Assembly (NCBI RefSeq): GCF_947494555.1
Contig: NZ_CANLVF010000001.1
Span: 682,001-746,000, forward strand
Direction: 5' to 3'
Length of the DNA: 64,000 nt
Source of the DNA: an uncultured Roseibium sp.
GTDB lineage: Bacteria; Pseudomonadota; Alphaproteobacteria; Rhizobiales; Stappiaceae
The translations under genes were made by a program, and so were the position numbers. Positions 58,623-64,000 of this stretch are shown here, in pieces; positions within the stretch are counted from its first letter, which is position 1, and each line of letters starts with the position of its first letter. Under the pieces are notes generated by a model. It was given only the letters and a program-made list of their open reading frames with translations, was not told where the DNA came from and made no database searches.

Positions 58623-59954
58623 ATGCTTTGGAACCAACTTCAGCAGCAGACCGTCGAACTTGGCTGGGATTTTTACGGTCCGGTTCTGATTTTCGTCCTT
58701 CTCGTGGCGCTCGCGGTCCCGGTCTGGGCCGCCATCGGTGCCGCTGCAATTGCAATGTTGATGATCTCCGGCGCCCTGCCGTTGTCGCTTGTCGGTGAAA
58801 GCCTCTTTCACGGCATCGATCACTTTGCGCTGACAGCGGTCCCGCTCTTCATCCTGACCGGCGACGTTCTCGTTCGCACAGGTCTTAGCCGCAAGTTTCT
58901 TGATGTTGCAGAAGCCCTGACATGCTGGGCGAAAGGCGGCTTCGGTTCCGCCACCGTTCTTGTCTGCGGCATGTTTTCCGCGATTTCCGGCTCCGATGCT
59001 GCCGGTGCGGCAGCTGTCGGGCGTATGACGATCGAAAGGCTTGTCGAAAGCGGTTATCCGCGTCCGTACGCCTGCGCCCTTGTTGCCGCAGGCGCCTGTA
59101 CCGGCATCCTGATCCCGCCTTCGATCGCCTACATCATTATCGGGCTCGTGCTGGGGATTTCGGCATCGACGCTGTTTCTTGCCGCGCTCATCCCCGGCAT
59201 TGCGATCCTTGTTTCGATTCTCGTGACCAATATCGTCATGAACCGGATCTACACCTACGAGGGTGGCGGGCTCATGACCTTCGGCGAATGGGCGGCAAAC
59301 CTCGGCAAGGCGCTCAAGTCCGGTTGGTACGCCTTCATCGTGCCGGGCGTCATTTTCTACGGGATCTTCTCCGGACGCCTGACACCCACCGAGGCCGGAG
59401 CCGTGGCGGTGATGATCACGATTGGCATGGGCTTTCTGCTCGGAACCCTGAAGCTCTCGGATTTCCCGGCAATGCTCGTGAGTTCAGCAAAGGTGAATGG
59501 CGTGATTGTACCGATCATCGCCTTTTCGCTGCCGCTTGCCCAGGCGCTTGCAATTCTCGGCGTGCCACAAGGCTTCGTCTATGCGCTGACTTCGCTGACC
59601 AACGAACCGGCGATCCTGATCCTGATGATGATCCTGATCCTCATCGCAGCGGGTTGCGTCATGGAGACAACACCGAACATCGTGATCCTGGCTCCGATCC
59701 TAAAGCCGCTTGCCGATAATATCGGCATGAACGAAATCCAGTTCTGTATCATGATGATCACTGCACTTGGTGTCGGATTTATTACTCCACCGCTCGGCCT
59801 GAACCTTTTCGTCGTGTCCGGTCTGACCGGGGAGTCAATATTGAAGATTGCCGCGCGTGCCGTACCCTTTGTGTTCTTCATGCTGCTCGTGACACTGTTG
59901 ATTGCCTACGTTCCGGCAATCTCCACCACGCTGCTTCCAGACATTTACAAGTAG
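58623..59954 (+). CDS. TRAP transporter large permease (HpsM-like, DctM type)
   Basis: 443 residues, about twelve membrane segments. DctM signatures: VPLFILTGDVLVRTGLSRKFLD, AISGSDAAGAAAVGRM, GACTGILIPPSIAYIIIG, TPNIVILAPILKPLADNIGMN and GVGFITPPLGLNLFVVSG. It is the channel subunit of the presumed dihydroxypropanesulfonate importer, immediately upstream of hpsN (7 bases). Confidence 0.93.
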   Translation: MLWNQLQQQTVELGWDFYGPVLIFVLLVALAVPVWAAIGAAAIAMLMISGALPLSLVGESLFHGIDHFALTAVPLFILTGDVLVRTGLSRKFLDVAEALTCWAKGGFGSATVLVCGMFSAISGSDAAGAAAVGRMTIERLVESGYPRPYACALVAAGACTGILIPPSIAYIIIGLVLGISASTLFLAALIPGIAILVSILVTNIVMNRIYTYEGGGLMTFGEWAANLGKALKSGWYAFIVPGVIFYGIFSGRLTPTEAGAVAVMITIGMGFLLGTLKLSDFPAMLVSSAKVNGVIVPIIAFSLPLAQALAILGVPQGFVYALTSLTNEPAILILMMILILIAAGCVMETTPNIVILAPILKPLADNIGMNEIQFCIMMITALGVGFITPPLGLNLFVVSGLTGESILKIAARAVPFVFFMLLVTLLIAYVPAISTTLLPDIYK

Positions 59955-59961
59955 GCCCGAC

Positions 59962-61275
59962 ATGACTGTTGAGTATCTGAAAAAAGCGGTTCGAACCTCG
60001 AAGACCGACGCGTCCGAGACGACGAAAATCGTGCAGGATATCCTGGATACGATCGAAGCCGGTGGGGACGCGGCTGCTCTCGAATACGCAGCCAAATTCG
60101 ACAAGTATGACGGGGACACCCTTCTGGACGAGGCTGCGATTGAGGCTGCTTCTGCGGCTGTGCCCGAAAAGCTCAAGCGGGACATCGCGTTTGCACACGC
60201 CAATGTCAAACGTTTCGCGGAGGCTCAAAAGCAGACCTGTCAGGACATTGAAGTTGAGGTCATTCCGGGGTTGATCGCGGGGCAAAAGAGCATCCCGGTC
60301 GAAACTGCGGGATGTTATATCCCCGGAGGACGGTATTCCCACATTGCCAGCGCGATCATGACCGTCACGACCGCAAAGGTTGCCGGGTGCAAGAACATCA
60401 TTGCGTGTTCTCCGCCGCGCCCGGGCGTCGGTATCAATCCTGCCATCATTCACGCTGCAAAGGTTTGCGGCGCGGACAAAATCCTGGCCATGGGCGGTGT
60501 TCAGGGTGTGGCCGCAATGACTTTCGGCCTGTTCGGACTGCCGCGCGCCAATATCCTCGTCGGACCGGGCAATCAGTTTGTTGCAGAAGCCAAACGCATC
60601 CTGTTCGGCCGTGTTGGTATCGACATGATCGCCGGCCCGACGGACAGCCTGATCCTGGCTGACGGTACTGCCGACGCGGCCGTCGTTGCGGCTGATCTCG
60701 TCGGTCAGGCAGAGCACGGTTACAATTCACCGGTCTGGCTTGTTACGGATTCGAAGCCCTTGGCCGAAAAGGTCATGGGCCTGGTTCCCGAGCTGATTGC
60801 AGATCTACCAGAGGTCAACCGCGACAACGCGACGGCTGCATGGCGGGACTATGCGGAGGTCATCTTGTGCGGCACTCGCGAAGAGATGGCCGCAACATCA
60901 GACAGCTATGCACCAGAGCACCTGACCGTTCAGGCACAGGATCTCGACTGGTGGCTGAACCGGCTTTCCTGCTACGGGTCCCTTTTTCTTGGCGAGGAAA
61001 CAACGGTGGCTTTCGGGGACAAGGCGTCGGGGACAAACCATGTGCTGCCGACCTCGGGTGCGGCCAGTTACACCGGCGGCCTGTCGGTCCACAAATACAT
61101 GAAAATCGTCACATGGCAGCGGGCGACACGCGATGGCGCGAAACCGGTTGCCGAAGCAACAGCTCGGATTTCAAGGCTTGAAGGGATGGAAGGTCATGCC
61201 AGAACGGCCGATATCCGGCTCAAGAAGTATTTCCCGGGCGAAAACTTCGATCTGACCGCGGATACAGAGGCTTGA
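59962..61275 (+). CDS. hpsN: Sulfopropanediol 3-dehydrogenase (HpsN), histidinol-dehydrogenase family
   Basis: 437 residues from ATG at 59962. HisD-family features: GCYIPGGRYSHIASAIMTVTTAKVAGC, ACSPPRPGVGINPAIIHAAKVCGAD, GGVQGVAAMTFG, VGPGNQFVAEAKRILFG, the zinc/catalytic regions VGQAEHGYNSP and DSYAPEHLTVQ. No his genes are nearby; the neighbouring TRAP importer and suyAB point to HpsN, which oxidises (R)-2,3-dihydroxypropane-1-sulfonate with NAD in two steps to (R)-sulfolactate. Cytosolic. Confidence 0.9.
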   Translation: MTVEYLKKAVRTSKTDASETTKIVQDILDTIEAGGDAAALEYAAKFDKYDGDTLLDEAAIEAASAAVPEKLKRDIAFAHANVKRFAEAQKQTCQDIEVEVIPGLIAGQKSIPVETAGCYIPGGRYSHIASAIMTVTTAKVAGCKNIIACSPPRPGVGINPAIIHAAKVCGADKILAMGGVQGVAAMTFGLFGLPRANILVGPGNQFVAEAKRILFGRVGIDMIAGPTDSLILADGTADAAVVAADLVGQAEHGYNSPVWLVTDSKPLAEKVMGLVPELIADLPEVNRDNATAAWRDYAEVILCGTREEMAATSDSYAPEHLTVQAQDLDWWLNRLSCYGSLFLGEETTVAFGDKASGTNHVLPTSGAASYTGGLSVHKYMKIVTWQRATRDGAKPVAEATARISRLEGMEGHARTADIRLKKYFPGENFDLTADTEA

Positions 61276-61279
61276 TGAA

Positions 61280-62032
61280 ATGTCTGCCTTATTCGACGTC
61301 ACTGGCAAGGTTGCGTGTGTGACCGGTGCAAGTTCGGGGCTTGGAAGGCGTGCGGCAATGGCGCTGGCGCAAGCCGGTGCGTCCGTTGTCGGCGTTGCGC
61401 GGCGGTCCGCAGATCTTGAAGCCTGGCGCCGGGATGCAGGAGGTCAAACGGCTTCCGTAACGGCGGATCTCTCCGATCGAGCGTCCCTGGGGGCGATCGC
61501 GGGCAATATCGCAGGGCCATTCGGGCCACCACAGATACTGGTTCATGCTGCGGGCATCAATACGCGGCAAGTCGCGGACGATGTGACACCTGAAGGCTGG
61601 GACATAACGCTCAGTCTCAATTTGACAGTTCCGTTTTTTCTGAGCCAGGCCTTCGTTCCGGCCATGCGCGAAAAAGGGTGGGGCCGGATCGTGAATTTCG
61701 CTTCCCTCCAGACCACGCGCGCGTTTCCGGGCGGAATTGCGTATGGCGCGTCCAAGGGTGGTATTGGCCAGCTCACGCGGGCAATGGCCGAGGCGTGGTC
61801 GAAAGACGGAATAAACGTGAATGCGATCGGTCCGGGTTTCTTTCCAACGGAACTGACTGCGGCCGTATTTGAAGATGACGAGCGTGCGCAGCGGAATGCC
61901 GGTCAAACCTGCATCGGACGGAACGGAGAACTGGAAGACATGGACGGACCGCTACTGTTCCTTTGTTCCAATGCCTCTGCCTTTGTGACCGGGCAGGTCC
62001 TGATGGTCGACGGAGGCTTTACAGCAAAATGA
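61280..62032 (+). CDS. Short-chain dehydrogenase/reductase (HpsO-like)
   Basis: 250 residues. Classical SDR: cofactor motif VTGASSGLGRRAAMALAQAGA, HAAGINT, and the catalytic YGASKGGIGQL (YxxxK) after a Ser-containing VNFASLQTT. In the pathway described in Cupriavidus, an SDR (HpsO) and a zinc dehydrogenase (HpsP) interconvert the enantiomers of dihydroxypropanesulfonate by oxidation and reduction at C2. This gene is 4 bases after hpsN and overlaps the zinc dehydrogenase gene, matching that role. Confidence 0.85.
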   Translation: MSALFDVTGKVACVTGASSGLGRRAAMALAQAGASVVGVARRSADLEAWRRDAGGQTASVTADLSDRASLGAIAGNIAGPFGPPQILVHAAGINTRQVADDVTPEGWDITLSLNLTVPFFLSQAFVPAMREKGWGRIVNFASLQTTRAFPGGIAYGASKGGIGQLTRAMAEAWSKDGINVNAIGPGFFPTELTAAVFEDDERAQRNAGQTCIGRNGELEDMDGPLLFLCSNASAFVTGQVLMVDGGFTAK

Positions 62033-63024
62033 AAGCGCTGGTTTACACAGGACCTGAAACGCAGTCTTTCAGGGATGTTACCGACCCCGTTCCGGCTGGT
62101 GATGAAGTCCTCATCAAGGTGGCCCACACAGGCATATGCGGTTCGGACATGCATGCCTTTCTCGGGCATGACGCGCGCCGCCCAGCGCCGCTCATTCTCG
62201 GGCACGAAGTTGCAGGCACTGTCGTTTCAGGCCCATCGGTGGGACGGCGGGTGACCGTCAATCCGCTTGTCAGCTGCGGACTTTGCGAAATGTGCAGGAC
62301 GGGCAGAGACAATCTTTGCTCCAACCGGCAAATCATTTCGATGCCGCCGCGTGAAGGCGGGTTTGCCGATTATCTTGCCATGACGGAAAAAAACCTGGTC
62401 ACGGTTCCGGAGCATGTCACTGATGCCCAGGCCGCTTTAGCCGAACCTATTGCCTGTGGCTGGCATGCGGTGCGGCTAGCCAGAGAAGTGCATTTCGGTG
62501 AGCCGGCGGAAGCAAAGTCTCTGGTCATCGGGGGTGGTGCGATCGGCCTCGGAGCTGCGCTTTGTCTCAAGGCGCAGGGCATCCGGCATGTGAGGCTCGT
62601 GGAACCGAATGCCGAGCGGTCAACTTTCCTGCAAACGTCCTGCGGGATCGAGGTTCTGACACCGGACGAGGCGGAAGGAAGCGGGCATTACGACATCGTT
62701 GTCGACGGTGTCGGCTTTGCCGCGACGCGCGCTGCCGCGTCTGCGCGTGTCAAGCCTGGGGGCGTCATCGCGCACATCGGATTGGGCTCCGCGGAAGGCG
62801 GGCTGGATGTCCGCCGGTTCACGCTTCAGGAAATCACTTTCATCGGCACGTACACCTATACGGCTGAAGACTTCCGCGAAACAGCCAAAGCCATGTTCGA
62901 TGGCCGGCTCGGATCGCTCGACTGGGTCGAGGCAAGACCTCTGTCGGAGGGGCTGAAAGCCTTCAACGATCTGCGGGCCGGTCGGGTCGCGGTCCCCAAA
63001 ATTCTACTTACGCCAGACACCTAA
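62029..63024 (+). CDS. Zinc-dependent alcohol dehydrogenase (HpsP-like)
   Basis: 331 residues from ATG at 62029, overlapping the SDR stop by 4 bases; a longer frame upstream is a shadow of the SDR gene. Medium-chain dehydrogenase: catalytic zinc site in HTGICGSDMHAF and GHEVAGTVV; structural zinc Cys cluster CGLCEMCRTGRDNLCSN; cofactor site VIGGGAIGLGAAL. With the SDR it would form the pair that epimerises dihydroxypropanesulfonate at C2 so that both enantiomers feed HpsN. Confidence 0.85.
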   Translation: MKALVYTGPETQSFRDVTDPVPAGDEVLIKVAHTGICGSDMHAFLGHDARRPAPLILGHEVAGTVVSGPSVGRRVTVNPLVSCGLCEMCRTGRDNLCSNRQIISMPPREGGFADYLAMTEKNLVTVPEHVTDAQAALAEPIACGWHAVRLAREVHFGEPAEAKSLVIGGGAIGLGAALCLKAQGIRHVRLVEPNAERSTFLQTSCGIEVLTPDEAEGSGHYDIVVDGVGFAATRAAASARVKPGGVIAHIGLGSAEGGLDVRRFTLQEITFIGTYTYTAEDFRETAKAMFDGRLGSLDWVEARPLSEGLKAFNDLRAGRVAVPKILLTPDT

Positions 63025-63034
63025 GGAGACATTC

Positions 63035-63325
63035 ATGTCTGAAATTCCCCACCTGCTTGTCCACGAACATGCCGACAATGTCGGGGTGGTTGTCGTGGAG
63101 GGCCTGACTGCGGGCACGGATATGTTGTGCTGTGTAACGCATGACAACTCCACCTTCAGGCTTACAGCGGGCGCGGATGTGCCGATCGGGCACAAGATCG
63201 CGCTCAAGGATCTGAACAATGGCGACACAGCCATCAAATACGGCGAGGATATCGGCAAGATCATTGCCGACATTGCGAAGGGCGGCCATGTCCATACCCA
63301 CAACTGCAAAACAAAACGCTGGTAA
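63035..63325 (+). CDS. suyA: (R)-sulfolactate sulfo-lyase small subunit (SuyA)
   Basis: 96 residues, UxaA N-terminal/SAF-type domain: VPIGHKIALKDLNNGDTAIKYGEDIG and the terminal HVHTHNCKTKRW, the usual HVHxHN end of this subunit. AAGGAG precedes the ATG. SuyAB cleaves (R)-sulfolactate to pyruvate and sulfite in the cytosol. The large subunit gene follows after 12 bases. Confidence 0.92.
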   Translation: MSEIPHLLVHEHADNVGVVVVEGLTAGTDMLCCVTHDNSTFRLTAGADVPIGHKIALKDLNNGDTAIKYGEDIGKIIADIAKGGHVHTHNCKTKRW

Positions 63326-63337
63326 GGAGCCGTGCCA

Positions 63338-64000
63338 ATGTCTTCCAAATATTCCAACATCACGGTCAAGGCTTTCCGGCGGGAGAATGGCCGGGTCGGC
63401 GTGCGCAACCACGTGGTCATCCTTCCTGTCGACGACATTTCGAACGCTGCCTGTGAAGCGGTTGCCAACAACGTCAAGGGAACGATGGCGATCCCGCATG
63501 CTTATGGCCGCCTTCAATTCGGAGAGGACCTGGAACTGCATTTCCGCACCATGATCGGGACCGGCGCGAACCCCAATGTCGCCGCTGTGGTCGTGATCGG
63601 CATTGAACCCGGCTGGACGAAGCGTATTGCAGACGGGATCCGCGAAACCGGTAAACCGGTTGCGGAATTTTCGATCGAACAGAACGGAGACTTCGAGACC
63701 ATTCGCGCTGCGTCCTGGAAAGCGAAGGAATTCGTGCACTGGTCAACCGAGCTGCAGCGTGAGGAGTGTTCCATCTCCGATATCTGGGTTTCGACCAAAT
63801 GCGGGGAGAGCGACACCACAACCGGTCTCGGGTCCTGCCCGACCGTCGGCAACATGTACGACAAGCTGTTGCCTGAAGGCATAACAGGCTTTTTCGGAGA
63901 AACCTCCGAAATTACCGGAGCCGAGCACATCTGCCAGAAACGCGCTATCAACGAAGAAGTTGGCGAGCGCTGGTACAAGATGTGGAAGGCCTATCAGGAC
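63338..64000 (+). CDS. suyB: (R)-sulfolactate sulfo-lyase large subunit (SuyB), cut by window edge
   Basis: The first 221 residues are present from ATG at 63338 (TAAGGAG upstream). UxaA C-terminal family: [75 protein letters not shown]. It joins SuyA to release sulfite from sulfolactate. The remaining part, including other likely iron-binding residues, lies beyond the window, where sulfite export or oxidation genes are also expected. Confidence 0.92.
   Translation, partial: MSSKYSNITVKAFRRENGRVGVRNHVVILPVDDISNAACEAVANNVKGTMAIPHAYGRLQFGEDLELHFRTMIGTGANPNVAAVVVIGIEPGWTKRIADGIRETGKPVAEFSIEQNGDFETIRAASWKAKEFVHWSTELQREECSISDIWVSTKCGESDTTTGLGSCPTVGNMYDKLLPEGITGFFGETSEITGAEHICQKRAINEEVGERWYKMWKAYQD

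Overview
The window reads as chromosomal DNA of a GC-rich, marine-type alphaproteobacterium. The gene content (several TRAP transporters, a tripartite tricarboxylate transporter, a complete dihydroxypropanesulfonate route, an RTX protein, many LysR/IclR/TetR/LacI regulators) resembles Stappiaceae (Roseibium/Labrenzia) or roseobacters. This is inferred from gene content; no rRNA is present to fix the taxon.

Layout. 1-1885: a SIMPL-domain protein (cut by the window edge) and an AI-2E family permease. 2199-8217: a tRNA with CAU anticodon carries a small island at its 3' end. The island holds a broken tyrosine integrase, an AT-rich secreted hypothetical protein and a SAM/cyclase/AAA/TPR protein, and closes with an 18-base imperfect copy of the tRNA end. 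8271-18413: two ABC importer loci, each paired with its own glycerophosphodiesterase, on either side of a LysR gene; the second locus has no ATPase gene. 18644-22487: a two-component system with a PepSY protein and a small membrane protein, then a peptidoglycan-binding/HELTH zincin-like protein. 22985-25591: an acyl-CoA synthetase and a BASS-family symporter. 25662-29351: a 1051-residue RTX-like protein built of exact 18-residue turns, preceded by an HlyC-like acyltransferase that lacks the usual catalytic His. Upstream of these lies an array of four CRP/FNR-like palindromes spaced about four helical turns apart.

29994-40746: M20 amidohydrolase, TetR, an aminotransferase and a ThDP decarboxylase (AruH/AruI-like arginine transaminase route), then a GMC oxidoreductase, a TRAP transporter and an IclR regulator. 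40820-55355: what looks like one large tricarboxylate catabolic locus. It has a PEP-mutase/isocitrate-lyase family lyase, IclR, an AcnD-like aconitase, a PrpF isomerase, an RraA-like aldolase/decarboxylase, a TctD/TctE-type two-component system with an extra periplasmic protein, TctCBA, a class III CoA-transferase and a short citrate-synthase-fold citryl-CoA-lyase-like enzyme. A 264-base MITE-like element with TA ends sits exactly at the stop codon of the rraA-like gene.

55420-64000: a LacI regulator with a perfect 24-base operator, a small membrane protein, a TRAP transporter, HpsN, an SDR (HpsO-like), a zinc dehydrogenase (HpsP-like), SuyA and the start of SuyB. Together these import 2,3-dihydroxypropane-1-sulfonate, oxidise it to sulfolactate and cleave that to pyruvate and sulfite.

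The candidates for something new are the tricarboxylate locus as an assembled pathway, the four-palindrome array with the unusual RTX/acyltransferase pair, and the MITE.
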